The notes: generated by a model from the sequence alone, not told the origin. Positions 37,601 to 49,644 are shown, numbered from the stretch's first letter. The stretch: DNA of 64,000 bases from Ptychodera flava (GCF_041260155.1 NC_091930.1:3557907-3621906); one strand, 5' to 3'. Numbers and translations: made by a program.

Positions 37601-38610
37601 TTGCCTTACGCCGTCCAGCTTCTGAATGTCTTATCTACATGCCCAATATTGCCGACACTGACTCTCTGACAACGCATGCGCATCATTGTAGCTCTTCATC
37701 CATTGCTTCCCAGACTTGTGTCTCGGCGAAACCTTGAACAGTGAAATACAAAACTAATTCTTGGGCGAAAAAACATCTCCCCATTATATAGTGCTTCTGT
37801 GACTTTCATGAAAACATTATGTATCTTCTCTTTGTAGATGATGATGTGCGGATCTTGCAACGGTGGATGTGGTGATGTTGTTTCTTGGCACAAATTCACT
37901 TCAAATGAAATCTCCACAGACGTGGCCGTCAAAGACTCAGATGTCCCATACAGTAAGTAAAAAGTCATCAGAATTGAATACTGTTCACAAATATTTTCTT
38001 TATTTTTTAACACTCTATACGGAAAATTAGTAAATGAACTTGTACTGTAAGATGGCTACCACTTTAATGGAATCGTTGAATACGAGAGTCGTCAAATAAA
38101 GATGGCGGTAAATTTGCACCCTTTCGATTTCGCAAGAAGGAAAGGCTATTGGTTGGCGATTTATCGTTTTGTGGCTTGAACGAAAATGGTCAAAAATGCT
38201 AGATGCAATACTAGGTTGTAATGTCAGTGCTTACCAATCGAGACATGGTAACCATTGAGTCATATTTGGGCTACGTCGAGAAGTATTCTTTGAAATTTTC
38301 ATATGCAGGCGTAAACACCACAAGTTCGAAAGTCGGATAAAAATAGGACTCCAACAAATCAAGCGACATATCTGGAAAAAGGCGTGTTCAGTGCTGTGGT
38401 AATATGGTCCGTAGTGTCTAAATTACTTTACAATCTGGTGGACCAGAGCACAGCTGTGAATATTTCCACAGTACTGTGCACAACGCCATCTGGAGACCAT
38501 ATGTGCCGAAAGCAGAATTCCACAAGTCCTACATATAGCATGCACCGTTTAACTCCATGAAGCTAAATAACACACGGCCGTTTCTATTGCTATTTTCAGA
38601 GAAGAAGTAA
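34665..38610 (+). CDS. Secreted double-pentraxin-like protein 1
   Basis: Six coding exons: 34665-34716, 34994-35532, 36206-36320, 36819-37357, 37838-37952 and 38600-38610. They join in frame to 456 residues. Exon 1 is a signal peptide (MRILGFVAALLCVGTIS). Two modules follow, each a 539-nt and a 115-nt exon, with splice phases 1-0-1. Module 2 contains H-V-C-V-T-W-A-S, an exact pentraxin signature (H-x-C-x-[ST]-W-x-[ST]), and the partner cysteine in FTLCAWGK. Module 1 has the weaker HQLCVAWVS and SACWWAK. The 115-nt exons carry a CGNVVAW/CGDVVSWHKF motif like the C-terminal strand of pentraxins. The Ca2+ loop QEQD of CRP is absent. The tail is three Lys then stop. Likely a secreted recognition protein; a LamG-like lectin is the alternative family name. 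Confidence 0.82.
35890..36065 (-). mobile_element. MITE-like dispersed repeat, partial reverse copy in pentraxin 1 intron
   Basis: Shares 'gtgttaacacaggga', 'ttttgaatttcaaaa' and 'tatggttgaaacatta' with the reversed family members at 9501 and 41125. Ends not preserved. Confidence 0.4.
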
Positions 38611-38851
38611 GAGACCACATCTGACATCGCCGACATCGAGTGTGAGTGTGGACGTAGAGGGCGTTACCTGAATGCACAACCGACCATTTAGAATATGAGC
38701 AAAGACGCGAACATTTTGGAAACCTTTACGAGGACACCATCCGCTCAATGCCTTTTTTTAGATTAAGCAATCATTATCATATACATATGTAGGAACAGTG
38801 AAATCAAGTTCAGTGGTTTTGGATCGATGTAGGTTTTTCACATATGATTTC

Positions 38852-38857
38852 AATAAA
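38852..38857 (+). promoter_or_regulatory. Candidate polyadenylation signal of pentraxin-like gene 1
   Basis: AATAAA about 240 bp after the stop, the first in the terminal exon. The 3' UTR shares 'agagggcgttac' (about 38657) with gene 2's terminal exon, which supports homologous 3' ends. Confidence 0.5.
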
Positions 38858-38879
38858 CTTGAACCCAAGGTCAAAGCTC

Positions 38880-40107
38880 GGTTTTTTTGTCAATATATTG
38901 TTTTTACAGTCAAGCGTTGCAATACCTTCCAATGCTGTTTTACGAAATGTGTAGGCGATATCAAAAGGGGGCACAGAGAAATCAAACTCAAATCCTGTCA
39001 GTTTACTTAAGGTTGAAAGTTTTACCTGTTGCATTTCCTCGACAAATTATGTTGAGACATGAAGTTTCGCTTTCGCTTGGTTGCACTGTAATAAAAAGTT
39101 TTATTCACGCAAATCAGCTGATTTTTACACCCTAGGTTGTAGATTGAGTTAAGCTACATTTCGTTACCCTTTTTAGCCAACGCGGGCCAAACCTTAGTCG
39201 ACACCAGTTACCACAGATTTGATAAAGGAGAATTGCAACGGGTTTGTGAGGAAGTTAAGGGGAGAGACGTCGTTATTGGGATTAATATACTCATTTTTCA
39301 TAAGTGTAAAGATCATTGTCGTGTCGGTCTGCATTCAGATGGATATGTTAGCAATAAAATATATTGTTTTCTTGCCAAATTTCGTCTCCCTTTAGTGATA
39401 TATTAAATGTTTTAGACGAATCATTTCTGTCAGCGGTTCTGGAATGCCATCAACGTACAGCTATGCCTATTTTTGTTCGTTTTTAGGCGGTATTTTTATT
39501 TGTTCGCTTTACATTCACCTGACTTCACGGCAGTCTTGAGACACAGTTTTTAGATACATGATGATCCCCCGAGCAGTATAAAACCGACATTTTGCCAACT
39601 ATTTTCGCTTCATTTCACTGGTACCCTAATAGAGCAACTGAAGATAGAGCATGAAATTATAATTTCATATCGCATTTTAAGAATCGATACACCCAGGTTC
39701 TAAACTATAGCATCATGGTATTTTTCGGAAAGAATCCGATGAAGGGAAACAAAATGAATACAAATTCTTACCAAGATATTCATGCAAATAAAAAAAAACA
39801 AGTACGTGAAACTATACTTCAAAGGGGAATCTAACAAAATCCTCAAAATTATTGCTCTTATCAGTAAATAATTGGTGCCCTCAAAGATAATACATGTGCA
39901 TTTTCGGAGAAAAAAAATCATACCTGCAATTCACATAAACTGCAATCTCGCTTATGATTGCTTTCAGTTTAAACGGATTATTGGGTACTCTTATGGTATT
40001 AAACTGACTGCAAAGCGTCCTTGAAGTCTGAAATATTTGCCAAGTGCTGTTGTATGCGTATGAATGTGTGTATGTCATTGAAGAGTCAACAATAATCGTC
40101 ATAATGA
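38880..40107. other. Non-genic spacer
   Basis: No gene recognised. A TATAAAA near 39579 is not followed by a recognisable exon. Confidence 0.5.
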
Positions 40108-40135
40108 CTCTCTCTCTCTCTCCCTCCTCTCTCTC
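40108..40135. repeat. (CT)n microsatellite
   Basis: Interrupted CT run directly abutting the left end of a MITE-like element. Confidence 0.85.
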
Positions 40136-40137
40136 AG

Positions 40138-40365
40138 GGTAGTACGCAACTCGAAAATGACAGTGTTATGTTTTTGCTCAAACTTTACTCGAGGAAAATT
40201 AATCTCTTTCATTTTCTTGAGTAACCAGCAATAGTTGATGCGCAAAGTTTTGGACGAGAAAAAGAAATCACATGAGATTATTGATTACCTCAGAACGAAA
40301 TGGAAGCCGTACCTAGCGTTAGCTCTATTAGGGAAAGTAAATTTTCGATTTTCAAGAAGAACAAA
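40138..40365 (+). mobile_element. MITE-like dispersed repeat (partial)
   Basis: Left end GGTAGTACGCAACTCGAAAA matches the family terminus. Interior 'gcgttagctctattaggg' matches the 10836 copy ('gtgttaactctattaggg'). The right end has eroded. Confidence 0.5.
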
Positions 40366-40723
40366 ACAAGCGGCACCAAACAAAGGAAAGTGCAAACAAT
40401 AGCGCTAGTGAGGAGGCAAGAACTCCATTTAGTCTGCAGGCTTTAGAATGTAAAAGTAGACGATATAATTATGTATTCTAAAATGCTGTGTCGAAAAGAT
40501 CACTACGTCAAGTGTGGAGATATTGCCATTATGTTTCTTTGTATAGTCTCACGGTGTTAAGGCATTGCATTAAAAGCCTGAGCTTTGGTTGAAAACCGTT
40601 CTAATCCCTTATTGAAAAAGGTACCATGGTGGGCTTTAGTGTATTGTGACTTAATCAGCAGCTTCTCAAAATAATATTAATCCAATAAACGACGCAGTGA
40701 GTCTGCAATGAAAATTGTCCATA

Positions 40724-41036
40724 GTGGTATGCGCTCCGAAATTGAAAGACTTTAAATTTTTGCGAAAATTTTCCTTTGGGAAACTTCCAACCATTTTCAC
40801 TTTTTACAAATATCCAAGGATACAAATCGACGCCACGATCCAAATTCCTGTTCCAAGGAAACAATGTACCTGAAATTTACCATTATTTGAAATTCAAAAC
40901 GGCCGCCCTTCCTATGTCAACGCATAGAGTCTACGGTTAACACCATGGAGGAAAATTAAATTTTCAATTTTCACGAAAATTAGACTGCGAAAGGTTTACT
41001 ACTCTACGAGCTTCAAAGTGAGTCCAACAGGCGCTA
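40724..41036 (+). mobile_element. MITE-like dispersed repeat
   Basis: Left end GTGGTATGCGCTCCGAAATT; interior 'ttgaaattcaaaacggccgc' as in other members. More diverged than the unit A/B copies, so an older insertion. Confidence 0.5.
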
Positions 41037-41124
41037 GATCAAAGCAGTCTTGTTTAACTTTTAAAGTCTGAATACCTGTCACCGATTCGTATTCTACTTT
41101 CAGGTACGTTTCATTTAAGTAAAA

Positions 41125-41312
41125 ACAGGGGTGGCAGCCATTTTGAATTACTGAAAACGGCAAATTTCCGGTAATTTGTTTTTCGAGTAACAAATTTTGC
41201 ACGGCGAACCATGATTTTTTATTCGTGATTTGGTGAGAGAATGGTTGAAAGCTTAATGGATGAAAGTGTCAGCAAAGGTTTAAGTCTTGAACTTTCGAGG
41301 TGCATAGCACCG
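41125..41312 (-). mobile_element. MITE-like dispersed repeat (partial, reverse)
   Basis: Contains 'ggtggcagccattttgaatt' and 'gagagaatggttgaaagct', the reversed phrases of the family. It lies just after a forward copy, so the two could form a hairpin. Confidence 0.45.
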
Positions 41313-41319
41313 AAATACA

Positions 41320-43160
41320 ATATGTGGGACCGGTAAGGAGCACTCAATTCAGTCGCTCGGAATATACCCAGCAATCATCAGAGCTATAAAATGGACGTCG
41401 GTAGAGTGCTGACTCTGCCGAGGTTCACCGTATATATTTGCTGCGCCGCCACAAACTCGATCATTTTACTGCCTTGTATCATAGCTTGTCGATGATGAAC
41501 ATCTTTTACCACTGTTTGATCTGAAAAAATGCATATAATGATTTACAAAATGTGTTTCGTTTTAAAGGAAAACGGTCGTCGGAACTGCGCCTGTGCGAGT
41601 TTCTTGTTTATAAACAATGTATTTCGTGCACGGCCCTAGATGCACCTCATCATCATAGCTGCAATATTTACAGTACACGATGTAGATTATGACAGACATG
41701 TTTTAACTTTCATCAATCACTATCGTACTATGGATACAGTGTTTACATTGGTCGTATGGGTCCCATGAGACCTTTGAGCGCTGTTCCGACGACTGTATCC
41801 CTTAATTGAGTTTAATGATATTTAGTCGCACTGTTAACTTACGCGCGCGTTTGAAAACTATTTTCAAAGATCACGAATAAATGAGTAAAATACACAGCAC
41901 TAATCAGACATACGGAGATACACGCATAAAGACGTTGATCAAATGTGTTAATAAATGTACACAAGAAGGAGATTGGTATATCAATGAACTCCAATTAGGG
42001 TCACATGGACGTACGCAATGGACTGTAGGGGAAACTTTTAGTCAAATAAAGGTTAACTTATATACCTATGTTCCTTCCGTTTTTGACGATATTGAACAAT
42101 ATGGTGGGGAAGAAATCATACGACTAGAGCATTTTCATTGAAAGCACTGAAGGTATAATGTTTAGGATGTATTGAGGAGGCTTACAAGAACATCTTATCT
42201 ATCCTTTCAATTCGTCGGCATTTCGAAAAACACTTCTAAGAGAACAAATATTCACAAAAGATAGAACTGTCTTCCACTCATACATGGGATTGTCGACTCT
42301 GCGTTTGTGTCTTTAAGTGCACCTTGCTTGACTGATCACGCCCCTTTTAATAATTATTCAGTGAAAAAATATAGTCAGGCAATACTTGAATTTTTCGGTT
42401 TTATTGTATTCTCAATACACCAGAAAAGTTTGGTGAGATCACAGATGGTCCTGGTACTGTATTGCAAGAACACATGTTCTTTGTAAAAACGCGACTAATA
42501 TAGCTGTTATTGACACCATAAGGGCACATACAGCGCTTAAAGTATGGAATTATGGTGTTATTTTATGCGGTGTGAAAGAGCAATGACGTATGCAAATCAA
42601 ACATTAATGATTTGCATATTAACAGAAGGGGGGTCATCCCATGAATTATGGTGTTCATTCTAAATAGAAGTGTCCAAAACATCTCGCCAAATCTCGTGAT
42701 GCGTGAAATATAGATCTCGCGAAGCGTAGCAACAAAAAGAAGACGAGAAAAGAAGACAGGCGAAATGATTTTGAATATCAGCGTTAAAGAAAAAGGGACC
42801 TCGACGGTTGAGTTCACAATTGATGACTATTCTAGAAACTCACCAACCAACGTCCAAGAGCGGTTGCTGACAATGCAATTATAGTAAAATGTTAATGTTT
42901 TGCAAACACTTCCGCCTTGGCAAAAAAAACAACAAACACATAATCAAACACAACCCCGAACAATTGCTTTTCCTTTCGACAGACAGAACACATGGTGAAG
43001 GTTTTTTACAATATGAAGATGGGTCGTAAATTAAGCAGAATAACTTCCTGTAAACAATCAGATGCACTGTTCTACACGCTGCAAACTTTTGCAGATGACA
43101 TCCATGGATTTATGGTGAACCGAAGCTTTATAAGAGTCCTTTACTTTAACTTTACTACAA
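41320..43160. other. Non-genic spacer with an inverted octamer pair
   Basis: No exon recognised. ATGCAAAT (about 42590) and ATTTGCAT (about 42610) form an inverted pair with no TATA box or exon at the expected distance. A frame at 41881-42141 (86 residues) has no recognisable domain. Confidence 0.45.
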
Positions 43161-43162
43161 CC

Positions 43163-43237
43163 GTAGACAGACAGACAGACAGATAGACAGACAGATAGAT
43201 AGATAGACAGACAGATAGACGACAGATAGATAGATAG

Positions 43238-43270
<33 letters not shown>

Positions 43271-43280
43271 GGATATAGAT

Positions 43281-43342
<62 letters not shown>

Positions 43343-43345
43343 TAG
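43163..43345. repeat. (GACA)n/(GATA)n tetranucleotide microsatellite
   Basis: About 180 bp of GACA units passing into GATA units, with a few one-base interruptions. Confidence 0.95.
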
Positions 43346-45568
43346 ATATAGCTAGATATTCGGGTTTGTTTTACGCAATGTGCTGTGTGGTATTTATTGT
43401 TATACTACAGAATAAATAGGACGCGCCGTGTTCTGCTGATTCAAAAAACCAAGGATATCATGTAATGGCGATACACGCAAAAAATACATATAAAAACGCA
43501 TATGGAAACACATGAATTTGTATTTGCGTTTGTAAGCACGTGGTCCATTCAAATTCCTGATTTAAACTATAGCGATGCCATTACTTAAGCAGTGCATGGC
43601 AACTCTTCGAACGCCCTCAACATGAAGATTGCTTTTATTTTCATAGAGCTATGTGACCTTTACAAACATCAAAGTCACGTCTTAACATGTTGTATCATAT
43701 AACCATCTTGCAGTATATTCAGGCAAGTTAACGATCACGAGAGGAAATGTCTCCGCATTAATATGTATTACTTTTTTCGAAATACACATAGTTTTGAATA
43801 TTAACACATTGCAAGTCATTGCTGTCGATAGAGAAAAAGGCGCAATCTGGGCGGAGAGTTGCATAAATACGGTGTTGCCGGATGAAAATAGTTCCAATAG
43901 CGTGGTAGAGTAACGTATGGCTGCCAATTATTTTTATCCATTTAATTGTGCAGAACATGTAAAAAATGCTGAACTGTGGATAAATAAATCGAACAGGGTC
44001 TTACATCATAGAAAATAAATATTATCAACTTTGATCTAGTATCCAAATTGGAAAAGATATGATTAAAATGGAACGCTAATAAGACATAGTGTATTAGGGT
44101 GTCTTTTGGTTTTATTTTTGTGAACACATAAACAATTCGGTGAAACCGGCGGTCCACGCACTTGTAACTCCTTATCGTGTGTCCTCGCCATCGTATGGGA
44201 TAGTTTCTCTACGCTGTCGTTCCACTGAATTCAAGACAAACACTCACTTTTCAAGTGTTTTGAAATGTCAACTTTTCATATTATTTTGGCTATTCACAGT
44301 GACCTGCAGTAAGGTTTATCGACGGAAGCGTTACAGCATGGCTGTCGAATGAAACAAACTTTAGGGTGAGAGCCGTTAGCGTTATGATATTTTGCGTCCC
44401 TTTCCGGCATGACTGATGAAATTGTAGGGATGTACTGATACAGTGCCTGAAAAATATCGATTATTTATTTTGTTCTGAAAGCAAGACCTGAAGTCAATTT
44501 TCACTCAAATCCGAACTTTCTCGCTTGGAACGAACAGACAGACTTCTTGTCAGCATACAAGGTTCGTTCGTTCTTCTGTATGTGTGTTTGTTTGTTGAGA
44601 AAACCGGCTGCAACAGAAAGCAAAATGTTTTACTGTACTTTCCATTTAGTTGAATGTCAGAAAAACTAAATGGGAGTAAACGATAAAACCTGCTACACTC
44701 TCTTTACAATTTGTATAAGATCTTCCTTGACAATTCCACTTCGGTCCAATTCTAACGCTGACTAGTGCGTTATTCATGGATAATTCTACCACAGATGGAC
44801 ACAATTTCACCCTCTCCCAATTTACATATGCTACAGTTTTACCACTATTGCAACCATATGCAGTTTGGAGGAAATATTTATAATTGTACACTTGCTATTC
44901 CCCCAGCAAAAATTTTCCTTGATAATAGAAAGCCAGTTGAAAAAACAGTTGCAAGAAGGTTTAAAAGGCCAAGTTGAAGATTGAAACGAAACTGAATGAA
45001 CGAAAAAAGTAGACTTTTAAAACGCAAAAAACACAGATGAATGTTACTAAGAACAATATACTGAGATTTGGATTTCACAGGAAAGAATATTCACACGATG
45101 AGGGACGAAGATTAGAAAACAGAAAATGACAACGTTAAATAAATACATCAGGCTGCACCAAAAGACAGGGGGACAGATATCATGGAAAAAAGACAAACCC
45201 TCGAAAAAGAGGGGGAAATCATATCTGATGGTGAATGCTGTAAAACAGGCACTGTCTTGAATTTGTTATCCGACGACAATGAACTTCAACGGGAATCCGG
45301 GCGAAATCTGCCAATCGGTGATATGTTACTTCCACTACATTGCGTTGCCACGCAAAGACATGTCGCTAGTTGCCTACACTGTCACTTGCACACCGAAACA
45401 ACAACATTTACGAAATGGATGTCAAATTTCATAAGTTGCCATCTTCATCATTGAACATCACAAGCCGACACATCTCCAAATAGCTTCAACCAGACGGAAG
45501 GGCAGTGTTGTCAAAAATAGGCGAGTGATTGGTCCAATCTGGCTCTGTCGATTACCATATTTGGCCGA
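43346..45568. other. Non-genic spacer upstream of pentraxin-like gene 2
   Basis: Short frames only on both strands, with no recognised domain, mobile element end or RNA gene. Confidence 0.5.
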
Positions 45569-45677
45569 AATATTCATGAGATCTTATTTGCATGAATCTC
45601 GCCATAAAAAGTCGGTTGCATTTTAAACTAGCGCATTCACCTTCCCAGTTTTTTGCAGAAGCGGAGCTGTTTGGCAG
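45569..45677 (+). promoter_or_regulatory. Promoter and 5' UTR exon of pentraxin-like gene 2
   Basis: AATATTCAT (45569-45577), 8 bp, ATTTGCAT (45586-45593), 9 bp, CATAAAA (45603-45609): the same order and exact gaps as in gene 1, although the bases between differ. The first exon should start near 45633 and ends at 45677 (GGCAG|GTAAGA). The UTR intron ends at the acceptor TTTTTTTCAG before 46451. Confidence 0.7.
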
Positions 45678-46500
45678 GTAAGATAGATCAAAAAAGCTGT
45701 TTCAGAAAGATGGGCAAATTATCTGTTGACATCATGCGGTGATAATTTTACGACTTTGATCAACGACATTGGAATCTTTGTCATTGTTAATGAGGGATTC
45801 AGTGACTCCACGTTCGATTTTCACGAATCGGAATGCTGCAATATGGCTTGTCGTACTTTCATAAAAGCAGACCTTAAGACAAAAACCGAACGCTTGTGTC
45901 GTAGCACAGTCCCTCTATCATAGATAGATGGACCGTGGTCGTAGTGATAATCTTTAAATTATAAAATCGCGCATATAAACAGAACAGAGTCGACAAGAAC
46001 ACTAAGCAAATAAAAATTATAATATAAAAGCCGATCTTGATCCTTCTAAAACTAGTTTTTGAACTTATTGCAAGATATGAAATATTAAATTCTCTACTTT
46101 TCATTGAAATGAGCTTTGCGTATGAATGACTCGTAGTTCCCGCTTTGGAAAAGTTAGCACAGTCTTTCTCTATGAAATTATCGTTTCGTTGAGTAAAGTC
46201 GTTCATTTTGTTTGTTCACATATTAATTATGCACTTCAACAGGCTGGTACGACATGGTCTGTCAAAGATGACGCTTTACGAATTTTAACATATGGAAACT
46301 TGTCGAAAAAATTTTCGTTCTGATAAATCACTTCTTCATCCATTGGCAGTCAGTTACTCCAGGAAAGTTAAAATCATTCGATTTACTCATAAGGAGCACA
46401 ACGATCATTCAGTTTCTAATTTTAAAGGACGTCCTCTGTTTTTTTTTCAGGTGAAAATTCTTCGTCCTTTTTTGAAAGTAACAGCAGATAAGTCGGAACA

Positions 46501-48624
46501 ATGAAAATACTGGGTTTTATTGCAAGCATCCTCCTCGTAGGAACATGCGTATCAGGTGAGAATAACAATTATTTGGAATATCATATATCGTTCTGTCATA
46601 ATGTCGGGAAGGGGTAGTCCTTCAGATCTGTTTCATGTTCACGGACACGGTAAAAGGCACACAGGACACTCTCCACATTCATGGCCTGAAAGATAAGACT
46701 CACGTGATTCCAAAGATCGTATCGTAGAGGTTCACTCTCTTGTTTCAATGCCTTGGTATTTCAAACCTAAGCTAATAACAGAATGGCCCGACCGCTTGGC
46801 ATCTCTTTTTAGATGTTGGCAATACGGTTTGAGCGAAAGCAGTTATAGCTTCGAGAATTGGGTCACTGACATACATTGTAAAGAAATTACGCCAAGTTTA
46901 GGCGGAAATTATCCATGTTTCCCATAAAAATAAAGACAGAATTCCTCGAATCAAGCAAAAAAGTGAACAAATTGCGCTATAACAAAAGATTGCGGTTTCT
47001 CTTCCTTTTCATATTCTTTCGCTCACAATACAGAAATTTTATATTTTTTCCACCCAGCTTTGCCATCTGGTGACTGCAGCAGCGGTGAGCTGAAAGGCAA
47101 AATGGCGGAGTTCGCCGGTGACCAGGACAGCTATATGATGCTGACGGACGTGAAGGTTCCCGACCTGGCCAAGGTGTCCTCCTGCTGGTGGGTGCTCTCA
47201 TTCACCACCGAAGGTAGCACAGCCGACATCACATACTTCACTTACACCACCGGCGACGAGTACAAGGGCTCCATCTTCGCCAAGGACGTGAGAAGCTTCA
47301 AGGTCTACTTCAACCGCCTGAGGGCGTACGGCGGCTCCGACTTCGACATCCGCTACGGCGTCTGGCACCACCTGTGCATCGACTGGGCCAGCGCCAGCGG
47401 CGACTACCACTTCTACTTGGACGGCAAGATGATGAAAGCTGGCTCAGGATTCAAGCAGGGCGAAGTCATCCAGGGTGGTGGCGTCATCTACGTCGGCCAG
47501 TACCTCGCCAAGGCAACCGGTGAATTCTGGGATCCCAGATACTCTTACAAGGGCTACATGGCTGGTTTCAACATGTGGGATGATATCATTACTCCAGAAG
47601 AAGTCAAGGTAAATTATTGGTTACAATTGAAAATATCGTCTGCTCTAAAATACGGGCTATCGTTTTGAGACCAACATCTTAGAACCTTAAAGGCCGGGAG
47701 TTTGATCCCCGGGATCAAGTTTTTTTAGTCTGTAAAAGCATTATGGAGGTGTCATAGCCTTTCACTTTCCATTGAAATTGTAATCTAGTAAGTAAATATC
47801 CTAGCAAGACAATCTGACGCTTGGCACGGAACTTTAAGGTTTCTAAGTACAAGGTATCCTCTTCAATCAAGCTCTTGTTATAGACAATGATATTGATAAC
47901 TATCAAATACGTTTGCGTGGCGGAGTTAATAATGATATGGTCACGGTTCGATTATCACTCTCATGAAAAATACTAACAAGGTTTAGTCTTATTACTCTTC
48001 AACGATATCAAATTTAAGCTGTATGGTTAGAATTGCATTCCATTGACTAATATGGTTTTCCTAGTCGGCAATATTACAAAAAAACTGTACCATTCAGTTC
48101 CTGACACTGCGAGATGTTCACCTCACCAAAATAACATTCTGGTTCCCAAAACGTAGGTTTTTTTATGTAACAGCCGGTGTTAATTTGTATGCGCATGTTC
48201 ACTAAACTCTCAATGGTTCTGGGAGGTCTTTCAACTCCTCGTCATTTTTTACATTCTACTGACAGGCCTTGGCGGCTGGCAGATGCTCAACCAAGTCCTG
48301 TGGCAATTTGCTCGCCTGGACTGATTTCGGAGAGGACGATATGATCGGTGTTGAAACGTGTGACACCCCTCTGAAGTGTGGTGAGTGTACAAACTTACAA
48401 GCGACGCAGCCTTGGCGGAATTGAGATTAACAAGAATCACATATTTTAACCTTACATACAATGTAACAGGTTACTCGTAGACCCTCATATATATTTACAT
48501 GATTATTTGGAGGGTGTTTGAATCCCACTTTGAAGAACAAAGATAAATTTTCTTTTCGACTAGCCGTCTTCACCTATTTTTCTATCAATTGGAAGCTATA
48601 AGTTAGAAATCGTTGTCAGGGCTA

Positions 48625-48695
<71 letters not shown>

Positions 48696-49644
48696 TTTCT
48701 TTTAAAACACAGAACAATTCACAATTTACCACATACTGCTGTTTCTATCATCAGAACCCCGTGTAACAAAATGCGAAGGCGGAGAACTCGCAGGTAAAGT
48801 ACTCCAGATGGACAACTCTGTTGGACCACATGGCTACGTCCAGTCATTCCAGGATGTTCCAGACCTGAAGGCGCTCACCGTCTGCGCTTGGGGCAAGACC
48901 ATGGATACCTCGTCAACCATCGACCTCTTCAGCTACCGCCTCAAGGACGCCAAAGTTGGCAGTTTCAGCGTCAGCAACCCAACCAATCTGCAACTCTTCG
49001 TCAACGCCGAGGCTGGTAGCCCTAGCGGCGCCGCCATCAACGACGGCAAGTGGTACCACGTCTGCGCCACATGGAGCTCTGACGTCGGTGCTCACCAGTA
49101 CTTCGGTAATGGCCACCTGGCGGCTTCCGGTAGCGGTCTCATGGCCGGTCAAACCATTCAAGGTGGTGGCGCTGTCCTGCTCGGTGTAAAACAGCGCAAG
49201 ATGGGAGTCGACCTTGACTGGAAAAATAGGTTCAACCATGAAATTACCGAATTCAATGTATGGGGCTCTGTCCTAAGTGATGATCAGATTTCAGTAAGTA
49301 CCAGCTGATGCACTTTTTTGTCCCATCCATCCTAATTCTTTTAAACTGTAACAACCATTTTATTGATTGGTCACGACGGAATAAGTCTATGATAGAGTTT
49401 ATTCCCTATAAATAATCACGTCATTAAACATAAGCCGCAGTTTTTGCAGTTACACGTGAAAATATTTTGTTCGACCAGCCATTCAACATTGTAACAATTT
49501 TTCAAATTCTTTTCCTCCTCCTCCTAGAAACTCTGTGCTCCAATGAACGGCCAGTGTGGTGACGTCATCTCTTGGCATTACTTCAAGTTAACCGACCTCT
49601 CCAGAGATGTCGCTGTCAAAGATTCAGATGTGCCATACATGTAG
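46501..49644 (+). CDS. Secreted double-pentraxin-like protein 2
   Basis: Five coding exons: 46501-46555, 47058-47608, 48266-48380, 48755-49293 and 49528-49644, joining in frame to 458 residues. The signal peptide is MKILGFIASILLVGTCVS. Two pentraxin-like modules follow with the same exon phases as gene 1; exon 2 is 551 nt (four more codons than gene 1), while exons 3 and 4 are 115 and 539 nt as in gene 1. Module 2 has H-V-C-A-T-W-S-S, an exact pentraxin signature, with its partner cysteine in LTVCAWGK. Module 1 has H-L-C-I-D-W-A-S, one mismatch. The end VPYM is followed by a stop that overlaps a splice donor (ATG TA|GTAAGT); splicing to 50144 would give TAA instead of TAG, so the protein ends the same way either way. 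The CRP-type calcium loop is missing here too. Confidence 0.82.
48624..48692. repeat. (TA)n microsatellite in pentraxin 2 intron
   Basis: About 69 bp of TA with one break, shortly before the exon at 48755. Confidence 0.95.

Noticed and set aside
41881-42141. 86-residue ORF as a gene
   Set aside because: No recognisable domain, no splice or polyA context, and a composition typical of AT-rich noise.
42590-42618. Inverted pair of octamer motifs as a bidirectional promoter
   Set aside because: No TATA-like box 9 bp away on either side and no recognisable exon in either direction; AT-rich sequence can give this by chance.
43163-43345. CRISPR-like or satellite array
   Set aside because: Plain GACA/GATA microsatellite with no spacers.
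47690-47730. 'gggagtttgatccccggg' as a tRNA T-arm
   Set aside because: No matching acceptor, D or anticodon arms around it.
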